Below, one piece after another: positions 1 to 8,154 of a stretch of 64,000 bases of DNA. Below the pieces are notes generated by a model. The model was not told the DNA's origin. It worked only from the letters and a program-made list of their open reading frames with translations, and did not search any database. Origin of the DNA: Streptomyces sp. SUK 48 (lineage in GTDB: Bacteria; Actinomycetota; Actinomycetes; Streptomycetales; Streptomycetaceae); contig NZ_CP045740.1 of assembly GCF_009650765.1 (NCBI RefSeq), forward strand, positions 6,362,001 to 6,426,000, in the 5' to 3' direction. A program made the translations under genes and the position numbers. Within the stretch, counting starts at the first letter, position 1. Each line of letters starts with the position of its first letter.

Positions 1-1
1 C

Positions 2-175
2 GACGCCTTCCACCAGCTCTCTCTGGACCCCGGCGACGCCCGCGCCCGCGCCGCCGAGGCCGCCGCCGACCGGGCCCGCCGGCGCTTCGGCCCGGACGCG
101 GTACGGCCCGCGGCGACGGCGCGTCTTTCGCGTGACTCCCGTGGCGGCGGGGTCAGTTGGCCCATGGCGGGGTGA
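2..175 (+). CDS. dinB: DNA polymerase IV (Y-family), C-terminal fragment
   Basis: The frame is open from the left edge of the window, so only the last 57 codons are present. The peptide reads as the end of the little-finger domain of a DinB-type translesion polymerase: a QLSLD-like strand, a basic amphipathic helix and the motif RRFGPDAVRPAA, which is characteristic of actinobacterial DinB tails. The protein copies damaged DNA with low fidelity. The catalytic palm lies outside the window, so the call rests on the tail only. Its stop overlaps the 3' end of the convergent cupin gene by 23 bases. Confidence 0.6.
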   Translation, partial: DAFHQLSLDPGDARARAAEAAADRARRRFGPDAVRPAATARLSRDSRGGGVSWPMAG

Positions 176-527
176 GCAGGGTGCCGTCCGCCAGCTCGGC
201 CGTGAGCCCGACGGAGGTGGTGACCCAGGAGATCGCCGTGTGCCCGGTCGGGTTCTCCACCCCCAGGGTGGACCCGGCGTTGACGATCACCGTGTCGCCC
301 GCGCGCACCCGCTCGGTGCGGCCGTCGAGCGTGATCAGCAGCTCGCCGACGAGCAGATGGAAGATCTCCTCGCGGCTGACGACGTGGGCCGGGGCCCGGG
401 TGCCGGCCGGGATCTCCCCCCGCCAGGCGCACAGTTCCTCGCTGCCGGTGAGCGGGGCGGCGTAGGAGACGAAACGGGCGCCGTGGATCTCGTGGGTCAC
501 GGCGTCGGACGAGCGGACGACGGGCAT
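153..527 (-). CDS. cupin domain protein
   Basis: This is a 124-residue single-domain cupin. The conserved small beta-barrel is visible: a first motif with His48, Glu53/54 and His57, the strand GELLITLDG, the turn VRAGDTVIVNAGSTLGVENP and the second motif around HTAISWV. Histidines and a glutamate of this kind usually bind a divalent metal, but the first motif is not canonical, so catalysis is not assured. The gene is divergent from a MarR regulator with two operator-like palindromes between them, which suggests that it is the regulator's target. Substrate unknown; members of this family include small-molecule isomerases, dioxygenases and sensor proteins. Confidence 0.8.
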   Translation of the reverse strand: MPVVRSSDAVTHEIHGARFVSYAAPLTGSEELCAWRGEIPAGTRAPAHVVSREEIFHLLVGELLITLDGRTERVRAGDTVIVNAGSTLGVENPTGHTAISWVTTSVGLTAELADGTLLTPPWAN

Positions 528-605
528 GGCAGGGCTCTCCGTTCGAGCGGGTGGACAAGCGGGTTCCGGGCGCGCGGATTTCGGGCGCCCGGGCTCTCGA
601 TCATA

Positions 606-624
606 TGGTCAAGCAGCTTGACTA
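606..624. promoter_or_regulatory. MarR-type operator, copy 1
   Basis: The core GTCAAGC-A-GCTTGAC (608-622) is a perfect 15-base palindrome. It lies in the divergent gap between the cupin and MarR genes. A near-identical copy follows 21 bases later, centre to centre, which is two helical turns. Binding by the neighbouring MarR protein is inferred. Confidence 0.65.
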
Positions 625-626
625 TA

Positions 627-645
627 TGGTCAGGCTGCTTGACCA
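627..645. promoter_or_regulatory. MarR-type operator, copy 2
   Basis: TGGTCAGGC-T-GCTTGACCA is a 9+1+9 palindrome with one mismatch. It shares the GTCA...GCTTGAC arms of copy 1 and sits just upstream of the MarR start codon. The pair on the same DNA face suggests cooperative binding of two dimers and autoregulation. Confidence 0.65.
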
Positions 646-672
646 ATACGTCAAGGGTGTTTCAATGCCCCC

Positions 673-1119
673 GTGCAGAACTCCGACGCCATGGCCCTGT
701 CCGCCACCCTGCTCGCCGCGGCGGGCGGGCTCACCCAGCGCATCCATGAGGGGGTCGTGGCGCGCGGCTTCGCCGATCTGCGGCCCGCGCACGGATTCGC
801 CTTCGCGCGGCTCGCGCCGGACGGGGCCACCGTCACCGAACTCGCCGCGCACCTCGGGGTGACCAAGCAGGCGGCGAGCCAGCTGGTGGACGAGGTGGTG
901 CGCAGGGGCTATGCCGAGCGGCGGCCGCACCCGGGGGACGCGCGGGCCCGGCTGGTCGTGCTGACCGAACGCGGCCGGGCCTGCACCCGGGCGGCGGAGG
1001 AGGCGGCGGCCGAGGTCGTCGGCGGGTGGCGCGAGCTGCTGGGGGAGGCGGAAGTGCGGGCGCTGTGGGGGAGTCTGGCGAGGATCGCGCCCCATGGGCC
1101 GGTGCGGCCCCTGTGGTGA
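673..1119 (+). CDS. MarR family transcriptional regulator
   Basis: A 148-residue regulator starting at GTG. The winged helix is clear at about residues 55-105: VTELAAHLGVTKQAASQLVDEVVRRGYAERR, followed by the acidic wing HPGDARARLVVLTERGR that is diagnostic of MarR proteins. Flanking helices would form the dimer interface. MarR proteins usually repress a divergent gene and themselves and release DNA when a phenolic or other small ligand binds. The divergent cupin gene and the paired palindromes upstream fit that pattern. The ligand cannot be read from the sequence. Confidence 0.88.
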   Translation: MQNSDAMALSATLLAAAGGLTQRIHEGVVARGFADLRPAHGFAFARLAPDGATVTELAAHLGVTKQAASQLVDEVVRRGYAERRPHPGDARARLVVLTERGRACTRAAEEAAAEVVGGWRELLGEAEVRALWGSLARIAPHGPVRPLW

Positions 1120-1277
1120 CGGCGCGTCAGGCGGGCTGCCGGGGCTGGAAGTTTTACTTGCGCGTAACTTCCCCCGGAGGCTACCCGCCCGTAACTTGAC
1201 GGATGAACAGCATCCCGTGATCCGGATCACAGGGCCAGTCCGCCGTATGCCCCCTTGAGCCGCAAGGAGATCACCCG

Positions 1278-2138
1278 ATGCTGCCCTGGAAGAGAGTGCT
1301 CAGACCCCTCACCGCGCTGCTGCTGTCCGCCGCCGCGGTCGCCCTGCCCGCCACGGCCGCGCACGCCGACACCGCCACCCACAGCGGCTGGAACGACTAC
1401 TCCTGCAAGCCGTCCGCCGCCCACCCCCGCCCCGTGGTCCTGGTCCACGGCACCCTCGGCAACTCGGTCGACAACTGGCTCGGCCTCGCCCCCTATCTGG
1501 AGGCCCGCGGATACTGCGTCTTCTCCCTGGACTACGGCCAGCTCCCCGGCGTCCCCGTCTTCCACGGCCTCGGCCCCATCGACCAGTCGGCCGCGCAGCT
1601 CGCCACCTTCGTGGACCAGGTGCGCTCCGCCACCGGCACCGCCAAGGTCGACCTGGTCGGACACTCCCAGGGCGGCATGATGCCCCGTTACTACCTGAAG
1701 TTCCTCGGCGGCGCGGCCAAGGTCAACGCGCTCGTCGGCATCGCCCCCGACAACCACGGCGCCACCATCAGCGGACTCACCAACCTGCTGCCGTACTTCC
1801 CCGGCGCCACGGACCTGGTCAAGGCCACCACCCCCGGCCTCGCCGACCAGATCCCCGGCTCCGCCTTCCTCACCAAGCTCAACGCGGGCGGCGACACCGT
1901 CCCCGGGGTGCACTACACGGTCATCGCCACCCAGTACGACGAGGTGGCCACCCCCTGGCGCAGCCAGTACCTCAGCGGCTCCGACGTGCACAACGTCCTG
2001 CTCCAGGACCTGTGCCCGCTCGACCTCTCCGAGCATGTGCTGGCCGGCCTGAGCGACCGCATCGTCTTCCACGAGGCGGCCAACGCCCTCGACCCGGCCC
2101 ACGCCACCCCGACCACCTGCGCCTCCGCCCTCAGCTGA
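1278..2138 (+). CDS. secreted triacylglycerol lipase/esterase
   Basis: A 286-residue alpha/beta hydrolase with a Sec signal peptide: basic start, hydrophobic core LTALLLSAAAVALPA and probable cleavage after AHA near residue 30. The mature enzyme shows the oxyanion strand VVLVHGTLGN, the nucleophile elbow GHSQGG with Ser130, and later Asp and His candidates (DLSEHV, DRIVFHEAAN). This matches the Streptomyces extracellular lipases of the class 2 / EstA type, which release fatty acids from lipids outside the cell. Cysteines in the mature part could form disulfides. It is transcribed alone; an AT-richer stretch lies upstream of the RBS AAGGAG. Confidence 0.88.
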   Translation: MLPWKRVLRPLTALLLSAAAVALPATAAHADTATHSGWNDYSCKPSAAHPRPVVLVHGTLGNSVDNWLGLAPYLEARGYCVFSLDYGQLPGVPVFHGLGPIDQSAAQLATFVDQVRSATGTAKVDLVGHSQGGMMPRYYLKFLGGAAKVNALVGIAPDNHGATISGLTNLLPYFPGATDLVKATTPGLADQIPGSAFLTKLNAGGDTVPGVHYTVIATQYDEVATPWRSQYLSGSDVHNVLLQDLCPLDLSEHVLAGLSDRIVFHEAANALDPAHATPTTCASALS

Positions 2139-2153
2139 CGGCCGGAGGCGGGG

Positions 2154-2288
2154 TCAGCCGTCGGGCCACCAGGTCCGCGCGATGTCCTTGCGCACCTCGG
2201 GGCGCCCCGCCGGACGCTCCTCCGCCTCCTCGCGGATCCGGCGGACGTCCGTCCTCTTCAGCGGCTTCTGCACGGTCGTACGGCGCAT
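2154..2288 (-). CDS. small basic hypothetical protein (44 aa)
   Basis: A short ORF with a good RBS (GGAGG seven bases before the ATG at 2288). The product is highly charged: MRRTTVQKPLKR at the start, an acidic-basic helix RRIREEAEERPAGRPEVR in the middle and the end DIARTWWPDG. No membrane segment or known domain is visible. Codon use matches the neighbours, so it looks like a real small gene convergent with the lipase rather than a chance ORF. Function unknown. Confidence 0.6.
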   Translation of the reverse strand: MRRTTVQKPLKRTDVRRIREEAEERPAGRPEVRKDIARTWWPDG

Positions 2289-2399
2289 GGCTGCCTCCTT
2301 CGGCGCCCACCGGGTTCCGCGTGACGGCGGAGGCGGGCGTGTGGGGTGAGAGTTCCCCATCCGTGCGGGACTGTCAGTGGCGTGTGTCACTCTCCGGCC

Positions 2400-2885
2400 A
2401 TGACCGATGAGCGTGAGCACGGGGATACGACTGCCCAGCCGCCGGACTGGGACGCGCGGGCCGCCCGATTCGACGACGAACCGGACCACGGCCTGCGCGA
2501 TCCCGCCGTGCGGGCCGCCTGGGCGGCCAGACTCTCCTCCTGGCTGCCCGGGCACCCGGCCGAGGTGCTGTGCGGACCGGCCGAGGCCCCGCCGGTGGGG
2601 GAGCACCGCTTCGACGTGATCCTCGTACGCCATGTGCTGTGGGCGCTGCCCGGCCAGGCCCGGGCGCTGCGGCGCTGGCGGCGGCTGCTGCGCCCCGGGG
2701 GCAGGTTCGTGCTGGTCGAGGGCGTCTGGGGCGAGCTGCACCCGGTCGGCATACCCGCGGACCGGCTCCTCGCGCTGCTGGCGCCGCTGACGTCCGGGGC
2801 GCGCGTGGAGCGGCTGTCCGGCGACTCCGTGCTGTGGGGGAAGGAGGTGACGGACGAGCGGTACGCGGTGGTGGCGGGCGTCTGA
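2400..2885 (+). CDS. class I methyltransferase lacking the SAM-binding loop (probably inactive)
   Basis: The 161-residue product has the front and back of a class I methyltransferase. Residues 30-60 (RAAWAARLSSWLPGHPAEVL) match the segment that normally leads into motif I, and RFDVILVRHVLWALP, LRRWRRLLRPGGRFVLVEGVWG are the usual motif IV-VI region. The piece that should carry DLGCGTG, the acidic ribose-binding residue and the following helix is absent: AEVL runs directly into CGPAEAPPVG near position 2570. An in-frame loss of about 40-45 codons explains this. The frame stays open, but SAM binding should be abolished. Family members act on small molecules of unknown identity. Confidence 0.7.
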   Translation: MTDEREHGDTTAQPPDWDARAARFDDEPDHGLRDPAVRAAWAARLSSWLPGHPAEVLCGPAEAPPVGEHRFDVILVRHVLWALPGQARALRRWRRLLRPGGRFVLVEGVWGELHPVGIPADRLLALLAPLTSGARVERLSGDSVLWGKEVTDERYAVVAGV

Positions 2886-2902
2886 CCGGCACCCGTGCGG
2901 GC

Positions 2903-3403
2903 TCAGGCCAGCAGGTCGCCGAAACCGTCCGCGCGGGCGAGCCGCTCCAGCTCGTCGAGGGCGGCCACGGCGGCCGCGGCGGCCCCCGGGTCCCGCCCGG
3001 CCAGCCCGCTCGCGGCGAACTCGTCCTCGTCCAGGCGGCGTACGTCCCCGCCGTCGGCCGAGCGCCACAGGTCCAGGTCGAGGTCCTCCACCACCAGTTC
3101 CGCCCCGGTGCGGACCGCGGGCCGGGTGATGTCGCAGTACCAGCCCTTGACCCGGCCGTCCGCGGCGCGCACCTCCTTCACCGCGTACCACCGGTCGCGC
3201 CAGTAGTACTCGGTGAACACATCGCCCGGCTCGAAGCGCACGAACCCGAAGTCACGGGTGCCGGCGCCCGCCCAGGGCGCCCGGACCACGACCCGGGTGC
3301 CGTCGTCCCCGAGCAGCCCGGCCGGGTAACGGATCTTCGTACGGCCGCCCTTGATGAGGCTGACGGTCAGCTCGCTCGTCGGCTCAGCCGAGTTCGCGGA
3401 CAT
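2903..3403 (-). CDS. DUF402 domain protein
   Basis: A 166-residue protein of the DUF402 family. Recognisable parts are an N-terminal strand region, the core FTEYYWRDRWYAVKEVRAADGRVKGWYCDITRPA, and the motif VVEDLDLDLW, whose acidic residues are the metal and phosphate-handling residues in characterised relatives. Known DUF402 enzymes include nucleoside di/triphosphatases such as the S. aureus Sa1684 type; the substrate here is unknown. The ATG at 3403 has a GGAGG RBS. It overlaps the end of the upstream acetyltransferase gene by 20 bases, so the two are probably co-translated. Confidence 0.78.
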   Translation of the reverse strand: MSANSAEPTSELTVSLIKGGRTKIRYPAGLLGDDGTRVVVRAPWAGAGTRDFGFVRFEPGDVFTEYYWRDRWYAVKEVRAADGRVKGWYCDITRPAVRTGAELVVEDLDLDLWRSADGGDVRRLDEDEFAASGLAGRDPGAAAAAVAALDELERLARADGFGDLLA

Positions 3404-4313
3404 GGCGGACCTCCGTCGCACAGATCTCGTAGCCGAGCCATGTGTTGATCGCGATCATCGGCTCGTTGCCCGCGTCGTTGCCCGTGAACGCGTCGGTGAC
3501 ACCGGCGGCGCGGGCCCGGTGCAGGGAGTGCAGCTTGGCGAGCTTGGCCAGGCCGCGGCCGCGGTGGGCGCGGGCGGTGCCGGTCATCGCGGTGGAGTAC
3601 CGGCCGTCGCCGTCGGTGTAGGCGACGGTGAAGGCGACCGGGCGGCCGTCGACGCACGCGGCCATGGTCAGCTCGCGGTTCAGCAGCGGGTGGCGCCAGG
3701 TGCTCGCCAGCCAGTCGTCGTAGCCCCGGGAGGCGAAGTCGAGATCGCTCGGCTCGTCCTGGACGGTCTCCATGTCCAGCTCGAACAGCGGGCGCGGGTC
3801 GTCGGCGAACTCGGCGGCCGGGCGCAGCTCGACGCCCGGCGGGGTGGGCGGGAGCGGCGGCAGTTCGCCGCCGGCCAGGTCCAGGCGGAGGAAGTGCGCG
3901 GACCGGCCGGCCCGATAGCCGTGCCGCTCGGCGAAGGCGCGGTGGGCCGGTTCGTCCAGGACCCAGCTGAACACCGTGGTCGCGCCCAGCGAGGCGAGGT
4001 ACTCCTCGGCCGTGCGCAGCAGCAGCGTGCCCGCGCCCCGGCCCGCCCGGTCCGGCCGGACGTAGATGTTCAGCAGGCCCTGGTCCGGCTCGGTGCTGTC
4101 GTACGCCAGCAGGACCTGGGCGGTGCCGACGATCTCGCCGTCCTCCTCCGCGACCAGCGGGCGGTAGTGGGCGTCGGGGTGCGTGTGCAGCGTGTTGTGC
4201 CGGACCGATTCCGAGGTGAACAGGATGTACGGCAGGGCGAGTCGGCGCACCCGGGCGAAGCCCTCGGTGTCGGCCGGGGCGCCGGGGCGCAGGTCGCGGA
4301 CGATCGATGTCAT
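3384..4313 (-). CDS. GNAT acetyltransferase with two GNAT domains
   Basis: A 309-residue protein made of tandem GNAT folds. The first (about residues 5-150) has the acetyl-CoA signature VRPDRAGRGAGTLLLRTAEEYL. The second (about 165-309) has ARAHRGRGLAKLAKLHSLHRARAAGV and ends in NTWLGYEICATE. Tandem GNAT proteins of this kind in Streptomyces resemble mycothiol synthase in layout, but this is not an obvious MshD and its acceptor is unknown. It is the first gene of a short leftward operon with the DUF402 gene and is divergent from a GntR regulator. Confidence 0.82.
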   Translation of the reverse strand: MTSIVRDLRPGAPADTEGFARVRRLALPYILFTSESVRHNTLHTHPDAHYRPLVAEEDGEIVGTAQVLLAYDSTEPDQGLLNIYVRPDRAGRGAGTLLLRTAEEYLASLGATTVFSWVLDEPAHRAFAERHGYRAGRSAHFLRLDLAGGELPPLPPTPPGVELRPAAEFADDPRPLFELDMETVQDEPSDLDFASRGYDDWLASTWRHPLLNRELTMAACVDGRPVAFTVAYTDGDGRYSTAMTGTARAHRGRGLAKLAKLHSLHRARAAGVTDAFTGNDAGNEPMIAINTWLGYEICATEVRHVRELG

Positions 4314-4384
4314 GGGGAGGGACCGTACGGGGAGTTGTTCCGGGGGTGCCTCTCATTTTTCCGCGCGTGCGTCAGAATCGGGCT

Positions 4385-4753
4385 GTGAGCCTGAAGATCC
4401 GCATCGACGACAGCGCGCCCCCCTACGAGCAGGTGCGGGCGCAGATTTCCGAACAGGCACGGTCCGGGGCACTGCCCGTGGGATACCGGCTGCCGACCGT
4501 GCGGGGGCTGGCCGAGTCCCTGGGGCTCGCGGTGAACACGGTGGCCAAGGCGTACCGGGCGCTGGAGGGCGACGGGGTGATCGAGACGCGGGGGCGCCTC
4601 GGCACGTATGTGGCCGCCGCCGGCTCGGCCGCGGAGCGTGAGGCGTCCGCGGCCGCGCAGGCGTACGCCGACCGGGCGCGGAGGCTGGGGCTGGGAGAGC
4701 AGGAGGCGCTGGCGGCGGTGCGCGATGCCCTGCGGGCGGCCTACGGGGGGTAG
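4385..4753 (+). CDS. GntR family regulator (YtrA/YhcF-like)
   Basis: A 122-residue protein starting at GTG. The GntR winged helix fills most of it: PPYEQVRAQISEQARSGALPVGYRLPTVRGLAESLGLAVNTVAKAYRALEGDGVIETRGRLGTYV. Only a short helical tail follows, which is the YtrA subfamily plan rather than HutC or FadR. Such regulators often control transporters or adjacent genes; here the divergent GNAT/DUF402 pair is the nearest candidate. No clear operator was seen in the short gap. Confidence 0.85.
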   Translation: MSLKIRIDDSAPPYEQVRAQISEQARSGALPVGYRLPTVRGLAESLGLAVNTVAKAYRALEGDGVIETRGRLGTYVAAAGSAAEREASAAAQAYADRARRLGLGEQEALAAVRDALRAAYGG

Positions 4754-4777
4754 GCGGAGGGAGGGGACCGGGGCGCG

Positions 4778-5548
4778 TCAGCGCCGGCCCGCCGGTTCCG
4801 GGAATCGCGTCACCGCCAGGCCCGCCCGTCGCGCCGCCCCGGCGAAGGCCGCCGCGTCCCGCACCGCCGCGCCGCCCGGGTCGTTGTTGAAGTAGGCGTG
4901 GACGCTCTCGTCGTCCGGAAAGGCCGTGGCGATCCGGTCCACCCAGGTCTCCAGGGCGCGGTGGCCGTAGCGGGGCCAGGGGTGCGCGCGGCCCTGGTGG
5001 AAGCGGACATAGCCCCAGCCGGCGGTGCGCCACAGCGGGGTGACCGGGCGGGACAGGACGTCGGCCCAGCACAGGGCGGCGCCGCGGGAGACGAGGACCT
5101 CGCGCACCTCGGGCGTCCACCAGGAGTCGTGCCGGGGCTCCACCGCGACCCTCGTACCGGCCGGGAAGCAGGCCAGACAGGCGTCCAGCAGGGCCGGGTC
5201 GGCACGCAGCGTGGGCGGGAGCTGGAGCAGGACCGGTCCGAGCCGGTCGCGAAGGCCCGCCGCGTGGGTCATCAGCCGGTGCACCGGCTCGGCGGGGTCC
5301 GTCAGCCGCCTGATGTGGGTCAGATAGCGGCTGGCCTTGACCGCGACCAGGAAGTCCGGCGGCACCCGGGACCGCCAGGCGGCGAAATGGTCGTACGAAG
5401 GCAGCCGGTAGAACGCGTTGTTCAGCTCCACCGTGGCGAACAGCCGGGTGTACTCCTCCAGCCACAGCCGCGCCGGGACCCCGGCCGGATAGACACGGTC
5501 CCGCCAGTCCTTGTACTGCCACCCGGAGGTGCCGACCAGCAAGGTCAC
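4778..5548 (-). CDS. DUF72 (YecE-like) family protein
   Basis: A 256-residue TIM-barrel-like protein of the DUF72 family. Diagnostic stretches are the start VGTSGWQYKDWRDRVYPAG, the segment FATVELNNAFYRLP, DFLVAVKASRYLTHIRRL, the barrel strand VAVEPRHDSWW and the end SVHAYFNNDPGGAAVRDA. The biochemical activity of the family is not established. The start is taken as GTG at 5548, with only a weak RBS. It lies just downstream of the AAA ATPase gene on the same strand and may share its transcript. Confidence 0.85.
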   Translation of the reverse strand: MTLLVGTSGWQYKDWRDRVYPAGVPARLWLEEYTRLFATVELNNAFYRLPSYDHFAAWRSRVPPDFLVAVKASRYLTHIRRLTDPAEPVHRLMTHAAGLRDRLGPVLLQLPPTLRADPALLDACLACFPAGTRVAVEPRHDSWWTPEVREVLVSRGAALCWADVLSRPVTPLWRTAGWGYVRFHQGRAHPWPRYGHRALETWVDRIATAFPDDESVHAYFNNDPGGAAVRDAAAFAGAARRAGLAVTRFPEPAGRR

Positions 5549-5563
5549 CTCTTCATGAAAGCA

Positions 5564-6676
5564 CTACAGGTACAGCCCCGCGTCCGCGCCGTTGCGCGCC
5601 CCCGGTACCGAGGTCGGTGTGGTGCCCCGGCGCAGCGCGTACAGCTCGGCCAGGGTGGCGCCCTCGCGGCCGACGCCCTCCTCCGTGCCGAGCCAGTGCA
5701 CCGCCTCGTCATGGGTGAGCCGGCCCACCTCGATGCGGGCCAGGCAGCGGCCGGGGCGGACCACGGCGGGGTGCAGGCGCTCCAGGTCCTCGTTCGTGGT
5801 GACGCCCACCAGGACGTTGCGGCCCTGGCCGAGCAGGCCGTCGGTGAGGTTCAGCAGCCGGGACAGCGCCTGGCCCGCGGTGTGCCGGGCCTCGCCGCGG
5901 ATCAGCTCGTCGCAGTCCTCCAGGAGCAGCAGCCGCCAGCGCCCCTTGCCCGCGCCGTCCTCCTCGCCGATCGCGATGTCCATCAGATAGCCCACGTCGG
6001 AGAAGAGCCGCTCGGGATCGAGGACGCAGTCCACCTGGCACCAGTCGCGCCAGGAGCGGGCCAGGGTGCGCAGCGCCGAGGTCTTGCCGGTGCCCGGCGG
6101 GCCGTGCAGCAGCAGGAGGCGGCCCGCGATGTCCTCCGGCGTGGTCTTCATCAGCTGGTCCATCGCCTCGGCGACCGGCGCGGTGTAGTTGGCGCGGACC
6201 TCCGACCAGGTGCCGGCCGAGATCTGCCGGGTGGTGCGGTGCGGGCCGCGGCGCGGGGACACGTACCAGAACCCCATCGTCACGTTCTCCGGCTGGGGTT
6301 CGGGCTCGTCGGCCGCGCCGTCCGTGGCCCGGTCGAGGATCTCCTGGGCCAGTTCGGCGCTGGTCGCGGTCACGGTGACGTCCGCGCCCCGGCTCCAGCG
6401 GGAGACCAGCAGGGTCCAGCCCTCGCCCTCGGCGAGGGTGGCGCTGCGGTCGTCGTCCCGGGCGACCCGGAGCACCCGGGCGCCCTCGGGCAGCAGGGTC
6501 GCGCCGGAGCGCACGCGGTCGATGTTCACCGCGTGCGCGTACGGCTGCTCGCCCGTCGCGAAACGGCCGAGGAACAGCGCGTCGACGACGTCGGACGGCG
6601 AGTCGGAATCGTCGACGTGGAGCCGGATCGGCAGAGCGTCGTGCGGGTTCGCAGGCATGTCGCCATGATCCGTCAC
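5564..6676 (-). CDS. AAA-type ATPase with N-terminal DUF5925-like domain
   Basis: The GTG start at 6676 is chosen because GGAGGG precedes it at proper spacing; an ATG six codons further in is possible. The first half (about residues 1-150) resembles DUF5925, a domain seen in actinobacterial ATPases. The AAA core follows with Walker A GPPGTGKT at about 192-199, Walker B LLLLEDCDEL, a sensor-like NVLVGVTTNEDLERLHPAVVRPGRC arginine-finger region and a small lid domain. It should be an oligomeric remodelling ATPase in the cytoplasm; the client is unknown. Confidence 0.82.
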   Translation of the reverse strand: MTDHGDMPANPHDALPIRLHVDDSDSPSDVVDALFLGRFATGEQPYAHAVNIDRVRSGATLLPEGARVLRVARDDDRSATLAEGEGWTLLVSRWSRGADVTVTATSAELAQEILDRATDGAADEPEPQPENVTMGFWYVSPRRGPHRTTRQISAGTWSEVRANYTAPVAEAMDQLMKTTPEDIAGRLLLLHGPPGTGKTSALRTLARSWRDWCQVDCVLDPERLFSDVGYLMDIAIGEEDGAGKGRWRLLLLEDCDELIRGEARHTAGQALSRLLNLTDGLLGQGRNVLVGVTTNEDLERLHPAVVRPGRCLARIEVGRLTHDEAVHWLGTEEGVGREGATLAELYALRRGTTPTSVPGARNGADAGLYL

Positions 6677-6777
6677 CGATGCCCTCCGTGCACGGCATTT
6701 CCACCGCTTGTTCCGGGTGTCCCGGGGCCGCCCCGGGTCTGCCCAAGCCCCGGACCGCGCCGATACTGTGGCCCCCG

Positions 6778-8151
6778 ATGGCACGTCATGGGTGGGAATC
6801 GGTCGGCCGGCGATGGCGGCTCGCCGCCCTGCTCGGGGGGATCGCGGCGGCGCTCGCCCTGCTGGTGGGCCTGCCCGGCGGACCGCCCGGCGGACCACCC
6901 GGCACCTCGGCCGCGCCGCGCGGCACCGTGCGGGCGTCCGTCGGCTGGGGGTTCACCCACACCCAGTTCAGCGCCGACGAGGGCGCGCCCGCCGCGACCG
7001 CCCGGGTGCGGGGGCTCCTCAAGGCGGACGGCGGGCCCGCGCAGGACCAGGCGATCATGGGCTGGGGCGCGGACAACCCCGAACCGTCCCCGGGGCACTA
7101 CGACTTCGCCGCCCTGGACCGCCGGATCGCCTTCGTCCGCGCCTCCGGCGGCACCCCGGTGATCACCCTGTGCTGCGCCCCCGACTGGATGAAGGGCGGC
7201 AAGTCCGGTGCGGAACACACCGATTGGAGCCGCTCGGCCCTGGAGACCGCGCCCGACCCCGGCCACTACCGGGACTTCGCCGACCTCGCCGCGACCGTGG
7301 CCCGGCGCTATCCGGACGTGCGGCACTTCCTCGTCTGGAACGAGTTCAAGGGCTTCTGGGACGAGGCCGCGGGCCGCTGGGACTACGAGGGGTACACCGA
7401 CCTGTACAACCTCGTGTACCGGGCGCTGAAGCGGACCGGCGAGGACGTCCTGGTCGGCGGGCCCTATCTGCCGATGGACAGCGTCGCCCCGACCGACCCC
7501 GAGGCGTCCCCGCGGCTGCGGGGCGACTGGGGGGCGATGGACCAGCGGGTGCTCGACGCCTTCTCCTACTGGAACGCGCACAAGGCCGGCGCCGACTTCA
7601 CCGTCGTCGACGGCGCCACCTACCCCGACGGCGGCAGCCCGCGGCCCGACGAGTTCACCGCCACGGACAAGCTGACCGCCGTCAGCGCCTGGGTACGGCG
7701 GCAGACCCATGACCTGCCCCTGTGGTGGGCGGAGTACTACGTGGAGCCCGGCGACGGCGACGCCGGCTGGTCCGAGCCGCACCGGGTCGCCGTGCAGGCC
7801 ACCGGCCTGATCGCCCTGGTGCGGGGCGGCGCCGGCTCCGGCTTCTACTGGAACCCGGAGAAACGCACCGGCCCCACGTGCCCCGGCTGCCTGTGGACCC
7901 CGACCGACCGCGCCGACGGGGGCCGGCCGCTGCCCATGTACGGCCTGCTGTCCCGGTTCGCCGCCGCCTTCCCGCCGGGCACCCGCTACCGCGCGGTCCC
8001 CGTCGACCCGGCCGCCGGGCCCGGCCTGCGCGTCCTCGCGAGCGACCGCACCGTCCTCGTCGTCAACACCCGCGACCGCCCGGCCGTCGCGCGGGTCGAC
8101 GGCGGGCGGCTCACGCTGCGGCCGTACGAGGTGAGGTGGCTCGACCGCTGA
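6778..8151 (+). CDS. secreted or membrane-anchored glycoside hydrolase (GH39/clan A-like)
   Basis: A 457-residue protein. A basic N-terminus and one hydrophobic helix (LAALLGGIAAALALLVGL) act as signal or anchor, followed by a Pro/Gly-rich linker. The catalytic domain is a TIM barrel of clan A type: the acid/base motif LVWNEFKGFWDE and the later strand LPLWWAEYYVEP, whose Glu is a good nucleophile candidate. A cysteine pair (CPGCLW) may form a disulfide. It ends in a small beta-domain. It is convergent with the polysaccharide operon, so it may trim or process that surface glycan, which is inference from position only. Confidence 0.78.
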   Translation: MARHGWESVGRRWRLAALLGGIAAALALLVGLPGGPPGGPPGTSAAPRGTVRASVGWGFTHTQFSADEGAPAATARVRGLLKADGGPAQDQAIMGWGADNPEPSPGHYDFAALDRRIAFVRASGGTPVITLCCAPDWMKGGKSGAEHTDWSRSALETAPDPGHYRDFADLAATVARRYPDVRHFLVWNEFKGFWDEAAGRWDYEGYTDLYNLVYRALKRTGEDVLVGGPYLPMDSVAPTDPEASPRLRGDWGAMDQRVLDAFSYWNAHKAGADFTVVDGATYPDGGSPRPDEFTATDKLTAVSAWVRRQTHDLPLWWAEYYVEPGDGDAGWSEPHRVAVQATGLIALVRGGAGSGFYWNPEKRTGPTCPGCLWTPTDRADGGRPLPMYGLLSRFAAAFPPGTRYRAVPVDPAAGPGLRVLASDRTVLVVNTRDRPAVARVDGGRLTLRPYEVRWLDR

Positions 8152-8154
8152 TCC

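Noticed and set aside
4898..7162. 754-codon open frame antisense to DUF72 and AAA ATPase genes
   Set aside because: Same shadow effect; both opposing genes have clear motifs.
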